From Prorocentrum cordatum (lineage: Eukaryota > Sar > Dinophyceae > Prorocentrales > Prorocentraceae), in NCBI GenBank assembly GCA_963575745.1, contig CAUYUJ010020516.1, forward strand, positions 335,436-399,435: 64,000 nt of DNA, read 5' to 3'. The translations under genes were made by a program, and so were the position numbers. Position 1 is the stretch's first letter. Every line of letters begins with the position of its first letter. Under the pieces are notes generated by a model. That model worked only from the letters and a program-made list of their open reading frames with translations, had not been told where the DNA came from and did not search any database. Shown piece by piece: positions 9,634 to 19,959 of the stretch.

Positions 9634-12374
9634 ATGGCATCAGGCCCGCATCCCAAGAGGTCGAAGACCGATGCCGCAGTGCGCGCCGCCACTACGCTGG
9701 GCTTGCGCTGTTCTGGGCGCGCCCTGGGGCGAGCGCTGGCGTCCCTCTCATGCGATGGTGGCGGCGTTTCTGGCGACGCCGCGGGGGGTCGTGCGCGCGA
9801 GCCTGGTGATGTGAATGCTGAGCTGAGGAAGCACGTCGCTGACCTCAGGACGCCATACGGCCGCGTCGTGGATCGGCTGACCATGCCAGCGGAGAAGGCT
9901 GGCGAGCCAGATATACACGTGGAGCTCGCCAGTCCTCTTGCGCTGGTGCACCACCTGGCCTCGGTGCAACCAGCTTTCGGCGACCTGGTGAGCGCGTGCT
10001 GTGGCAACGTCACGTGCGACGTGATCGTGTGGGGGGACGAGACGACGGCTGGGAACCAACTGCGGCCAGACAGCGTGAACAAGCATCTTGCCCTCTACTG
10101 GGTGTGGGCACAACTACCATCTTGGTGGCGGAGCCAGGACCATGGGTGGTTCCCCCTGGCGTTCGTCCCCCACGACGTCGTCGAGAAGATTCGGGGTGGG
10201 TACTCGGCGCTGCTGAAGTACGTCATGCACTATTTGTTCACTCGGCATTTTAACTTCATCACGGGCGTGCGGGTTCCAGACGGTCGCGGCGGCTTGACGT
10301 TGGTCAAGTCGAGGTTCGGCGGTCTCCTGCAGGACGAGCTGGCCCACAAGATGGCAAAGAACGTCAAGGGTGCATCTGGTGTGTCGCCGTGTCACGAGTG
10401 CAAGAATGTGTTCAAGGGCGACCCTGCGAAGATCGCGGGGCACATGTACTTCAGACACTACAAGACAGCGTTGCCCGAGGAGCTGGACATGCACACGGAC
10501 GCGTCGGTCCACGAGTGCGTGGACATGTTGGAGCGCCAGCGCCCTCTCTTGAACAATATGGCCCGCTCAACTGGCGCGCCGAACCTGGGTTCGTCAATCG
10601 GGCTGGGCGCGGCGACGTTGCTGTTGCGTGTGGCTGCGATTGGCGCCTGGGGTCGGCGCGCCATTTGGGCGTGCTTTCGGGGGAGCTTCGCGTCCCTGGA
10701 AAAGTCGCTCGGCCTGAACTTCTCGCCCGATGGCATCGTGTTCGACCGTTCGCTGTGGCGTATATTCGGCCCCGTCAGTTCGACCATCTGGGACTGGATG
10801 CATTGCCTCGTGGCGTCTGGCGGGGCGGGCCAGTACGCGGTCAACGGCTTCTGTCTGCACGTGCGCCAGCACGGCGTGTCGCTCGAGGACTTGGACAAAT
10901 TCGCTAGCACGCTGTGCGGTGGGAATCGTAAGTTCTCGGCGCCATTGAAAAAGACGTGGTTTCAGGATCGAGTGGTCACGGACACTCCCTCGCAGGCCCA
11001 TCATGTAAAGGGTTTCGCTGGTGAGTGTCTGACGGCCGTGGCAGTGCTTTCTTATCATATGCTTTCGGCAATTTCCCATGACCCCCTCCCCCCCGTGCTA
11101 CGACTGGTGGTGGCCCTCCTCATCGCCCCCGTCACCCTCATCCTTATCCACCTCCGCCTTGCCCTTCTCCGCATCATCCACCCCCCTCCTCTTCATCGTC
11201 GCCCGCATCCCTGGGCCGAGCGCGGGACTGCTCGGGAGCTGATTTTTGCAAAGCTAGCAAGCTCGACGAGAAGCCCGCGCACGCGGACCATAGCAAGTGC
11301 ATGCGCACCCTCGGCAGGATCCTGAATATACTAACCTCTGGCGACACAGCAGTCGAGCTGGCAGACAGGCTCTCGCATCTCTTCAGAGACTTCCATGTCC
11401 TCGTGCTGAGGCTGCACGGGCCACAGGCAGTAAAGGTTGGCGGGCAATTGCAATGAGGAGGATCAGGGGGAGGTGTGACGTGAGAGGAGGATGGTGCAGA
11501 GGATGCGTGGTCGGGAATACGATAATGAGGACTAGTATGCGGAGGGTGAGGAGGGGGGAGGAGGGGGAGGATGGGAGCGAGGCGGGTGGTGGGGGAGTGG
11601 CCCATTGGGGCGGGGTAGCTGCCCCCCCCCCCCCTTTCCCCCCCCCCCCGCTCCACCCCCAGCCCGCGAGGTGAAACAACATGTGTGCTACCATCTGCCT
11701 GCTTCGCTAAAGCGGGTCGGCAAAAACTTCGATTGCTTTTCCAACGAACGTAGGAACAAGTTGCTCAAGGCCGTCGCTTATCACAGGGGGCACGTCTCTA
11801 ATGCCGAGGCGACAGCGCTGACGCGGATTATCATTGACCTAGAGCACCGAATCAAGCAGTCAGCGTGTCGCCCGTGCTACTTGGAGGCCCCGAAGAGGGC
11901 CGCTCCAGAATTGATCGAGCTCTTTGACCCGACCGACCTGCCGAGCTCAGTGTTCGTATCGAAACGCATGCACTATCTATTGGCTTTGCGCGCGCTCCGC
12001 CGACCCCAACGCCACTTAGAAGCACGCCCGTGATATGGCAAACCTATGAACAGCTTACACGCAACAATGCACAAGACAACGTCGACCCCCTGCGACGCCT
12101 TTGGAGCTCCTCAAGGCAGCGGTGGATCATCGTGGGCCTCTTTTCTGCGGTGCCACGGCGTCGGTGACCGACAGCACTGGCATTGCCAAGTACGTGAGGT
12201 TCAGCGGGTTCGTCGAGGCGACGTGGCCAGACCACATGGCGGGCCCCGTGTGTCTCGCCGTGGCTCAGCTGCACGCCCCATCGCCCACGGACGCCTCACT
12301 CTGGCGCCCACTCGACATCGTAGAGGTGGTTTGCATTGACAACATTGTGGACGTACACATGGTGGTGAATGTGG
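9634..12374 (+). CDS. transposase-like gene (Tnp2/Plavaka/KDZ-type resemblance), possibly decayed
   Basis: Exon 1 9634-11020, exon 2 11221-11429, exon 3 from 11671. The first 462 residues contain WGDETTAGNQL (133-143), a CHEC zinc-type motif (253-256) and WDWMH (386-390). Exon 3 reads VKQHVCYHL, then ERRNKLLK, and the last part ends in DIVEVVCIDNIVDVHMVVN. This order (acidic D motif, Cys pair, D-x-MH, K-x-H...H, ER...K, hydrophobic tail) resembles DDE transposases of the Tnp2/Plavaka/KDZ group, judged from memory of the families. Exons 1-3 join cleanly. Exon 3 stops at 12031-12033, and a different frame resumes by about 12090 and runs to a GTGAGT donor at 12375. That gap is either a missed intron or frameshift damage. 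ATG 9634 is chosen because it follows a relict leader. Confidence 0.65.
11021..11220 (+). other. intron, 200 nt, GT-AG
   Basis: Donor GCTG|GTGAGT and acceptor GCCGAG|CGCGG. Phase 1 is preserved, giving an Ala codon. The 3' half is CT-rich. Confidence 0.75.
11430..11670 (+). other. intron, 241 nt, purine-rich then pyrimidine-rich
   Basis: Donor GGCA|GTAAAG and acceptor CCGCGAG|GTG, phase 0, giving HGPQA-VKQHV across the junction. A GC donor three bases upstream (CAG|GCAGTA) is an alternative. The 5' part is GA/G-rich and the 3' part C-rich, so the two halves could pair. Confidence 0.6.
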
Positions 12375-12560
12375 GTGAGTACGTTCGCCCAATTGTGCGG
12401 GAACTGTGAGAACATATATGTCACCTGCATCGTTATCATCATCCGCATCATCGGTATCATCATCAGCATCATCAGCATCAGCAGCAGCATCATCATCATC
12501 AGCATCAGCTTCACGCGGGAACATATATGTCACCTGCATCAGTCGTAGGCATCATCATCT
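12375..12560 (+). repeat. TCATCA/TCAGCA repeat after a donor site
   Basis: GTGAGT at 12375 looks like a splice donor, then ATC/AGC trinucleotide repeats begin at about 12422. 'GGAACATATATGTCACCTGCATC' brackets the repeat twice in slightly different forms (12408 and 12517). Confidence 0.7.
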
Positions 12561-12727
12561 GCATCGTTATCATCGCCACCTGCATCGCCATCGGCATAAC
12601 CACCGCCGTCACACCCAAACGTCATCACCAAACCACATCGTCGCACGCGGCCTAGCCGAAGGATGTACGAGGAGGAATGGAGGAGTAGAGAGTGGATTGC
12701 GGTGGAGGGATTGGGAGGAGGATGAGA

Positions 12728-12975
12728 GGGCGTCTGCAGAGCGTCTGCAGGGCGCCTGCAGTGATTTGCACGTGCGTCTGCAGTGTACCTCAGCGTGCCT
12801 GCAGTGTACCTGCAGGCCTCTCATGTGTACCTGCAGTGTACCTGCAGTGTACCTGCAGTGTACCTGCAGCGTGCCTGCAGAGCGTCTGCAGATCGTCTGC
12901 AGAGCGTCTGCAGAGCGTCTGCAGAGCAGCCTGCAGAGCGTCTGCAGAGCAGCCTGCAGAGCGACCCTGCAGACA
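12728..12975 (+). repeat. 11-bp array around the palindrome CTGCAG
   Basis: About 20 CTGCAG sites spaced mostly 11 bp apart, in two unit types, AGCGTCTGCAG and TGTACCTGCAG. Open frames across it are repeat products. Confidence 0.9.
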
Positions 12976-13494
12976 GAGAGGCATGTTAAGTATAACATGG
13001 ACGAGGAGGGTGAGGATTGCGAGGATGGTGAGGAAAGGGGGGGGGGGAGCGAGTGAGATAAGGAGGAGCAAGATGAGATCAACGAGGATGGCGAAATCCT
13101 TCGGGCCGTGTCCTGGAGCTTTTCTTGGGGGCCACTCCCATGGTTTGCAAGCGGCCCTCTTAGGGCTTTCATTCCTGGGGCCCCTCTTGGGGCCGTCCGT
13201 TTCGGGCCCTATGTCTGGAGTTTGCGGTGGCTTCCTCGTTGGGCTCACCTCCCCTCCCTCCCCGTCCCTTCTCTCGCCCCTCCTCAACCTCCCCCTCTCT
13301 CTCTTCCCCCCCTTATCCTCATCCCCTCCCCTCCCACTCCTGCTGCTCTTCCCCTCGCCTCCCCCTACTGCTGCTCTTCCCGCCGCCTCCTCCCCCCTCT
13401 TCCGCGCCCCTGCCCCTCCCCCCCTCCTCCTCCCCCATCCCCTTCTCCCTCCCCCCTCTTCCTCCTCGTCCTTCTCTAGCCCCCCGTGCCCAAG
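12976..13494 (+). other. non-coding: short CTTGG-type array, then a CT-rich tract
   Basis: A short CTTGGGGCC-like block lies at 13100-13215, followed by a 240-base pyrimidine tract ending in 'GTGCCCAAG'. The tract looks like the 3' part of an intron. Confidence 0.5.
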
Positions 13495-13568
13495 GCGCCT
13501 GGCGGTGGATGGCGACACCTCGGTCCTGGCGGACCGCGGCTGGAGGCCGCATGGAAGAGGGGGGGTGA
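13495..13568 (+). CDS. possible last exon of the transposase-like gene
   Basis: An AG at 13493-13494 ends the pyrimidine tract. A frame in the phase left by the donor at 12375 reads AWRWMATPRSWRTAAGGRM and stops at 13566-13568. Another frame reads LAVDGDTSVLADRGWRPHG, which looks equally natural but has the wrong phase. The intron would be about 1.1 kb, much longer than the others. Confidence 0.2.
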
Positions 13569-14239
13569 CTGAGGCATGGAGGTGGAGGAAGGCTAGGGAG
13601 GGATGCGCTGGGGGGGGGGGCGAGAAACTCCGGAGTTTCCAGACGGTGAGGGGCCTTTACAAAACCCAAGCAAGTTCCGGAGCTTTAGTGGGGGGGTGGA
13701 CCCGATGGGGTTCAACGCAACTCCGAAGGTTTACGGCGGGGGTCGGCCAGGAGGAGGTGGTCAAGGAAGAGAAAGCCATCTGTATGGGAAAAACAAACCC
13801 CACACCTCTTGGGGCACGCGTGGTGCGATAGGGTTTTTAGAAAATGCGTTCCTGGAGGTTGGCGTCCCGCTCCAGAGAATGATTTGGGCACCCCCTCCCA
13901 GGCGAGAGGTGTCCCAAGAGGCGTGGGGTGTAGTTTTTGCCAATCAGGCGGGGCTTCCCTGAAGCAGGAATTGTCAATCCATCTGGGGGGGGGGGAGGTT
14001 CGTGGAGACTCCTGCGGAGGCCTTGCGGGCATCTTGGGATGCCAAACACAGCCGCTGCCTGTCTGGCGGCCTCGGCTGGGACTGGCGGGGATACGCGAAG
14101 CGTCGATGCTTCAGTAAGTCTGACACACGGCAATCAGATACTTAAGTAAGTTGAGGCTGCCCCGCCCCCGCAGGCACATCGCTCCGACTTGCTCTCGGGC
14201 TGCTGCCCGTCCTGCCAGATCCGCTGCTGCACCTGCTGC
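13569..14239. other. no recognisable gene
   Basis: GC-rich sequence with short inverted segments. At 14075-14110 'GGCGGGGATACGCGAAGCGTC' (written with one base overlap) recalls the end motif of repeat A, but in the opposite orientation to the neighbouring A body. Confidence 0.4.
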
Positions 14240-15085
14240 TGCAAACGCTGCCCTGGACGCCGAGGAGGAGGAGAAGGAGAAGGAGGAGGATGACAAAGAT
14301 GAGAATGAACAAAAACAATGACGTGCATGAGCATCCTGGGATGTCCCTTGGAAGTTGGTTTGGAGTCCTCTTGGGGCGCCTGGGGGATTCTTGGATGCCT
14401 CGGGGATCCTCCTGATGCCTCTTGGGGGTCTAGGGGGCCGCTTGAGGGCCTCTTGGGGGGACTCTTGGGGCCTCCTGGGCGCCTCTTGAGGCCATCTTGG
14501 GGCGCCCTTGGGAGCTTTGGGAGCGCTCTTGGGGCCATCTTGGAGGTGATCGATCAAAGTAATGGGGGTCACCCGATCAGCGCCCCCCCTCGGGAGCATC
14601 TAAAATCGTCTTTTGGGCCCATCTTGGGACGCGCTTGGAGCGCTCTTGGGCGCTCTTAGGGCTGTCTTGGGGCCATAGTGGGCCCCTCTTGGGGCCCTCT
14701 TGGGCACTCGTGAAACCACTTTGAGGCGAGCATGGCCATCGGAATGGCCATCGGAAGCACTCGAATGGCCATCGGAAGGCAACGAGGCGAGAACGCAATG
14801 AGAGGTTACGTGCACGGCCAATTGGAGTCGCCCTGAGGCGGTCTTGGGGCCTTTCGGGGCATCCTCGGGGTCATCTTGAGGCGTCTTGGGCTGCCTTGAG
14901 CCATATTGGAGGTCATCGTGGGCCATTTTGGGCCATATTGGACGCCCCCAACTACCAGCGAACCCCCCGTCCATGTCCATGGGCGAGGGTAGGGGGAGGG
15001 GCAAACCTCTCCCCGAAGGGGAAGAAGGGAAGATGGAAGAGGAAACTCCCTGAACCACCTACGCCCAGAAGGCTGGTGCGATTAT
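14240..15085 (+). repeat. dispersed repeat A, copy 2
   Basis: Same orientation and order as 7440-8556: purine tract, 'AATGACGTGCA', CTTGG array (14330-14930), 'CCCGAAGGGG' and the end 'CTACGCCCAGAAGG'. It is shorter than copy 1 through several deletions. Confidence 0.8.
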
Positions 15086-15330
15086 CTCGTGGCATGTGGC
15101 CCATCCCGCCACCTTGCCTTGTATGTGTGCTAGTTGCCTCTTGAGTGGTCGCTGGAATCTCGCTGTAAGTTTTTCGGTGGCCTCATGGCAGCACGTTTGA
15201 ATCATCTTGGGGGCCGTCACGGTAGGCTTCCCGCGTGCATCCCAAGGTTTCTCGGGGCATTCGGGTGGTGCCCTGGTGGCTCACTGATGCCGATGTGTGT
15301 GTGTGTGGTATATATATATATATATATATA
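15086..15330. other. unique-looking spacer ending in a TA run
   Basis: No coding frame is supported. A (TA)n run of about 22 bases at 15308-15331 abuts repeat B2. Confidence 0.6.
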
Positions 15331-16203
15331 TGCACCTCTCCGAGTGAGTAGAGCTCATATGCGATTAATGCGCACGCGCCCTCGATTGTTCTGTGCGTTC
15401 GCTCGGGGCACCCTCGAAATTTTGAAAATCGGTGGCGCCCCTCGCGCAGATCGTGACGTCAGGGTCCAAAAACGCATGGTAAATTCAACATTTTAACATC
15501 AAACCTTCAAACCGACAAGGTAATTTCAATACTTGTGATCCCGATTATCAATGAATGGCGGTTTCGCTTGAAACATCCTTCCAAAATCAAGCCCCAGACC
15601 CCGCCTCGGAGCCTCCTGGGTGCATCCTGGAACCTCCTGGTGCCTCCTGGGCCTTCTGAACCTTCTGGCACCCCAGACCCCGCCTCGGAGCTTCCTGGGG
15701 GTGTCCTGAAACCTGCTGGGGCCTCCTGGGGCACCCTGCTGCCTCCTGGAGCCTCTTGGGGCCTCCTGAAGCCTCCTGGTGTCCCCTGGGGCCTCCTGAG
15801 GCCGCCTGGTGCCGCCTGGCGCCTCCTGGAGCTTCAGAATTACATGCACACAGAGACACAACTCACGCCCAACACATCACACGCTATACACACATAACAC
15901 ACACAACACCTACAACACACAAAAAGCACGCACCACACGGAGCATACATCACGACACACACACACACACATGCACACACGCACAACACTCACAATCCTGG
16001 TGCCTCCTGGAGCCTCTCCTGGTATCCAAGTCGGGCCTCCAAAGGCTTCCTGGGGGCCCTGGTACACACATCGCAAGGTGTGGCAACCCCACTTGCGCTC
16101 GAGTGTGACTTCGATGTTGCATTTCACTCCTGCGTCTAACGCCCCATCAGTTGTTTTTATAGTTATTTTTTGTAAAAAACCTGTGCGCACACGTGCCACT
16201 TAT
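15331..16203 (-). repeat. dispersed repeat B, copy 2 (inverted)
   Basis: The reverse complement of 8641-9552, including the 10-bp array (15590-15840) and a CA tract. Both ends abut TA-rich microsatellite. Confidence 0.85.
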
Positions 16204-16600
16204 ATATACATATATGTATATGTATATATACATACATATATATATATATATATATACACGCATATATATATATATGTATGTATATATACATATATATATA
16301 CATGTACACGCATATATATTTATACATATATAAATATAAATGTAAATGTTTTGTGTTTCTATGCTTGTATAACTGTTATGTGTGATATGATTGTACACAC
16401 TATATATTATGGATTACACACTATAACACCATGTATGCCATTCGCATACATGTAAAACCTGTATGAATTAAAGTATACATAATTTGTTTCACAACGATAT
16501 ACGATTAGGCATAGCATTGCACATATGTATACATACATACATAACATGGTATACATACGTTGCACGCGGTATACCCAAAACATATCCCATATACCTATAA
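16204..16600. repeat. AT-rich (TA/CATA)n region
   Basis: Alternating TATA/TACA/CATA units to about 16330, then AT-rich sequence with TATACA motifs. No gene is seen. Confidence 0.85.
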
Positions 16601-16837
16601 CTTCATGTATGCCGTCACTTATCCTGGCAATGTTTTGCGTATGGAGCTGGCGATCTGGCGGTATCGCGCCGTTCCTCGTTGTCTCACGTGGGTGGGGTAT
16701 GGCTTGCATTGCTCATCAGGTTAGACTTGCATGGGCTCATGTACGACATGTGGTATATAAGGCTTATATAGCGTATCGTGATTATCGTATGCATACTGGT
16801 ACCATGGATTATATGTACTTATTGTCTGTATGGTTTA

Positions 16838-17041
16838 GGTGGTGTATGAGGTTTATGCTGCTTGGGGCGCTTATATGGCTGGCGTGGCGCCCACGTCTTC
16901 TAATGCTGATGAGGCGTCGTCTTCGTCGTCGTCGGCCTCCCGTCGTCCGTCGCCCACGGTGGTCCCCGTCGTAGTCGCCGTCGCCGTCGCCGGTGCACGC
17001 GCGCCGCCAGGCGGGTCCTGGGGGCCCACGTCGGCGCTGTG
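16838..17041 (+). CDS. possible exon with a Ser-rich run
   Basis: An acceptor-like 'TGGTTTAG' ends at 16837. The frame that follows starts VVYEVYAAWGAYMAGVAP, continues through a Ser run and a Val/Ala-rich part, and stops at 17039-17041. The 16600-16837 stretch before it has no clear partner exon. The Ser run is GTC/TCG repeat, so the evidence rests mainly on the first 20 residues. Confidence 0.3.
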
Positions 17042-17546
17042 AGCCTGCAGGGGCATGACGGCAGGCGACCCCGCAGTGGGATAAGGATGGCTTGGGGGAC
17101 GAGGAGGAGGACGGAGAGGATGATGATGACGATGAGGGCGAGGAGGAGGGGAGGGGGGGAAGAAGAGGATCAGGGCGAGGAAGAATAGGATGAGGAGGAG
17201 GAGGAGGAGGAGAAGGATAAGGATGAGAAGGAGGAGGAGAATGGGGAGAAGGAGGGGGGGAGGGGGAGGGGGGGGGAGGAGGAGGATAAGGAGGGAGAAG
17301 GAGAAGGATGGGGAGGATGAGGAGGAGGAGGTATGTCCCCCTCTCCTCTCCCGCCCCCCTCCTCCTCCCCACCCGCCCATGGCCTCAAACCAAGCGTCGG
17401 GGCGCTTGCCCCGTGATTTCTCGCAGCGTTTCCATCGCTCCTCCCCCTGCCCCATCTCCCTCATCCTCCCCCGTCGCATCCTCGAGGAAGGGATGGGGGA
17501 GGGGGTGGGTCGCCCCTCCCCCACCAACCCCCCGCGCACCAGGCAG
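17042..17546 (+). repeat. GGA-rich purine tract and flank
   Basis: GGA/GAA repeats from about 17100 to 17335, then a C-rich segment ending in 'CCAGGCAG', a possible acceptor. Confidence 0.75.
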
Positions 17547-17627
17547 GGGACTACACGGCACCGATGAGGTTCCTGAGGGACACCGCGCGCGAGCGCCCGT
17601 GCGGCCGCGCGCCCCGCGCTGCCAAGC
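17547..17627 (+). CDS. possible internal exon
   Basis: Between an AG at 17545-17546 and 'AAGC|GTGACC' at 17627 the frame reads DYTAPMRFLRDTARERPCG and continues to an Ala/Lys end. A CT-rich tract (17628-17945) follows, like the introns here. A continuation may lie at 17980-18130 (TWRSDRVRSAIGPPAPCPC and on), but its boundaries are not fixed. Confidence 0.3.
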
Positions 17628-17945
17628 GTGACCCCGCTCCCATCCTCCTCAACACATTCCTCCTTGTCCTTCTCCTTCTCCTACTCCTCCTCCTTCTCCT
17701 CCTCCTCTTCATCGCCCTCTTCCTCCTCCTCCTTCTCCTTCTCATCCTTCTCCTCCTCCTCTCCCTTCTCCTCCTTATCCTCCTCCTCCTCCTCCTATCC
17801 CATCCTCCTCCTCATCCTCCTCCTCCACCTCCTCCCCCTCCCCTTCCTCCTTCTCCCCCTCCTCCTCGTCCTTCTCCCCCTCCTTCTCTTCCTTCTCCTC
17901 CTCCTACTTTTCCTCCTCCTCCCGATCCCCCTCCTCCTCCTCCTG
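17628..17945 (+). repeat. CT-rich tract, possible intron
   Basis: About 320 bases of CTCCTC-type repeat on the + strand. Confidence 0.8.
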
Positions 17946-18315
17946 CGCCTGGCACGCGCTCCGACTGCCACGACCAGAACACTTGGCGGAGTGATCGAGT
18001 GCGCTCGGCAATCGGCCCCCCTGCTCCATGCCCCTGCTTGACACCATCGCATGGCTCCGATATGCTCGGCGAGGTTTGGCGATGTCAAGCCGTGAAAAGC
18101 AACTCGGAAGATGAGGGAGGGATGCGTAGAAGGAGGAGGAGGAGGAGAAGGGATGAGGGGGAGGATGAGGAGGAGCATTCTATGAGGATATGCCCAATGC
18201 GTGTCTCATGCGCGCGACACGCTCGCATTATACATACATGTGTAGATGTATGCGTATATTTATGTATCTGTATGGTTACATACCCATATGTGTTGTCTTG
18301 CGAGGGACACATCAT

Positions 18316-18471
18316 ATACCCTGACCTTCCAGGAGGGCTAACAAATAGCACGCGACCTAAACATCTATCCCAGAGCTAGTCGACGTCCTGGTGTTATGCT
18401 GTATCGGTTAGTGGTTTTAGGTGTTCAGCCCCCCCGTGCTAAAAACATTGCTCTCTGGAAGGTCAGGGTAT
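18316..18471. other. 17-bp perfect inverted repeat with a 122-nt loop
   Basis: ATACCCTGACCTTCCAG at 18316-18332 is the exact complement of 18455-18471. The arms lie about 60-200 bp before the relict leader of the next gene. Function is unknown. Confidence 0.8.
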
Positions 18472-18529
18472 CTTGTCTGTCCACAGATTGCTGAGGGGAT
18501 GACGTGCAATCCCGTCCCGTCCCCATCGC

Positions 18530-18551
18530 CCGTAGTTCAGCCATTTTGGCT
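18530..18551 (+). other. relict spliced leader, rearranged
   Basis: 'CCGTAG', four extra bases, then 'GCCATTTTGGCT', an exact stretch of the DinoSL. It may also be read as the junction of two tandem leader remnants (a TCAG end followed by CCATTTTGGCT), as reported for genes recycled more than once. It lies 77 nt before ATG 18628. Confidence 0.6.
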
Positions 18552-18627
18552 GTCGGCCAGGCTTGCGGGTTACGTTTCTTCTCTGACCGACACCCGAACC
18601 CGAGAGAGCTTGTTCCAGCGTCGGCAC

Positions 18628-19755
18628 ATGGCCCAGGTCATCCGAGAGGTCGTGGAGTTCATGGAGGCGTCCCAGCAATCCATGGGGGTCGTCGACACGA
18701 TGCGTGGCAAACAATTGGCTCTCGATGGGTTGCGTGATCTCCCGCCCATCAGTCTCGCGGAGGCCGTCGAGGCGATGCGCTTGCTGAGCACGTCCGCTTT
18801 CAACGTCGCCGACCGCGCCGCCATATCCCTGGCAGTGCAGGCCAAGGTGGTCCGCGCGGGAGGCCCTGGTGGCCGTGGTGGATCGGGTGGCCTTGACGGC
18901 TCTGGCGGCGGTCGTGATGGACGGGCGCAGGGGCAGACGTGCCTCCACCTGCAGCGCTACTTCACTGACAGCCTGTGGGCGATCATCCTCGACCCAGGGA
19001 CGCAGTGGGAGAGCGCGTTCATGCGCATCCAGGAGAGGCTGGGCGAGCTGGGGTTGGTGAACCCGTGCGAGAAGACGAAGATCCTCCTGTGGTGCATATG
19101 GGTGGTGGCCCGCACGCCACCAGGGTCCATGCCAGTCTATGACCCCGTGAACGCCTTGGCCAAGAAACATGACATCGGTGCGGCAATGGCCAGGTACAGG
19201 AAACGCGGCAAGCTCGACCACCACGGACAGGTTACGCAGTACCCTCCCACGCCAGCCGAGTTTTTGGCATCGTATCCATCATTGTACGAGGTGGCGTACC
19301 CGCACGGCCAGTTGCCAGCAATCGTGCCCATCAACGAGCTTGTGGTGGAGAACTTGAGGTCTCAGTTGGCATGCCGCGGAACTCACGGGTCTATTGCTGG
19401 CAGCCTCAGGGCTCCCTTGATGCGCCAGCCGACGTACCGCGCCCCGTGCATGGGCGCGCACTTGCACAGGCAGCTGACCGCGGCCCCACATGACGACCCC
19501 CTGGGCATCGGCATGGTCATCTACGATCGGCCGCAGCCCGCCAACCAGCAGGGCTATGGACACCCCGCGTTCCAGAGGCCACAGCCAGCCCCTACCGCGC
19601 CTCTTGGCGCGGTGCCGCTCACCGCGCCGCTTGCGGGCCCGCCGCCCCTGGGCTCGCCGCGCGCGGACTCGCCGCCGACGGGGGCCGCCGCTGACGCGGT
19701 CAGCCTCACCGATTCCCCAGGACCTCGGCAGGGCAAATCTCAGCAACAGGGGTGA
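18628..19755 (+). CDS. orphan protein with Gly-rich linker and Pro-rich tail
   Basis: 375 residues from ATG 18628. The frame is open upstream to 18421, but that part contains the relict leader and an inverted-repeat arm, so the later ATG is preferred. Residues 1-75 are helical. Residues 78-99 are a Gly/Arg/Asp linker. Residues 104-250 form a compact domain containing LQRYFTDSLWAIILDP, then a segment with ERLGELGLVNPCEKTK. The last 90 residues are Pro/Ala-rich. I do not recognise a named family; the central domain recalls large uncharacterised protein families expanded in dinoflagellates, which is an impression and not a match. A strong donor-like GTAAGC at 19769 lies just beyond the stop, and a probable terminal exon follows at 19960, so the annotated 3' end may be a retained-intron form. 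Confidence 0.65.
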   Translation: MAQVIREVVEFMEASQQSMGVVDTMRGKQLALDGLRDLPPISLAEAVEAMRLLSTSAFNVADRAAISLAVQAKVVRAGGPGGRGGSGGLDGSGGGRDGRAQGQTCLHLQRYFTDSLWAIILDPGTQWESAFMRIQERLGELGLVNPCEKTKILLWCIWVVARTPPGSMPVYDPVNALAKKHDIGAAMARYRKRGKLDHHGQVTQYPPTPAEFLASYPSLYEVAYPHGQLPAIVPINELVVENLRSQLACRGTHGSIAGSLRAPLMRQPTYRAPCMGAHLHRQLTAAPHDDPLGIGMVIYDRPQPANQQGYGHPAFQRPQPAPTAPLGAVPLTAPLAGPPPLGSPRADSPPTGAAADAVSLTDSPGPRQGKSQQQG

Positions 19756-19959
19756 TGGGGCCAGATGGGTAAGCAGGCTTTTAGAAGGGTGCTGATGTCC
19801 AGTTATACCAGTCATCCGTATCCTGGCCCCCCACTCAGCCGCCCTCCTGCCCGATCGCCATCCTCGTCCCAGCACCGCCCCTCCCCCCCCCCATGTGCAC
19901 CCCCCCCCCCATTCTTCCCGAACTGCATCCTCCGCCCCGCTGCCCGCCCGCCCGACCAG
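19756..19959 (+). other. C-rich spacer, possible intron 3' part
   Basis: Contains GTAAGC at 19769 and a strongly C-rich tract ending in 'CCCGACCAG' at 19959. Confidence 0.45.

Noticed and set aside
9397-11325. Unspliced 642-codon frame
   Set aside because: It reads through a CT-rich intron (11021-11220). Splicing restores natural protein on the other side in matching phase.
18421-18627. N-terminal extension of the orphan protein
   Set aside because: It contains an inverted-repeat arm and the relict leader.
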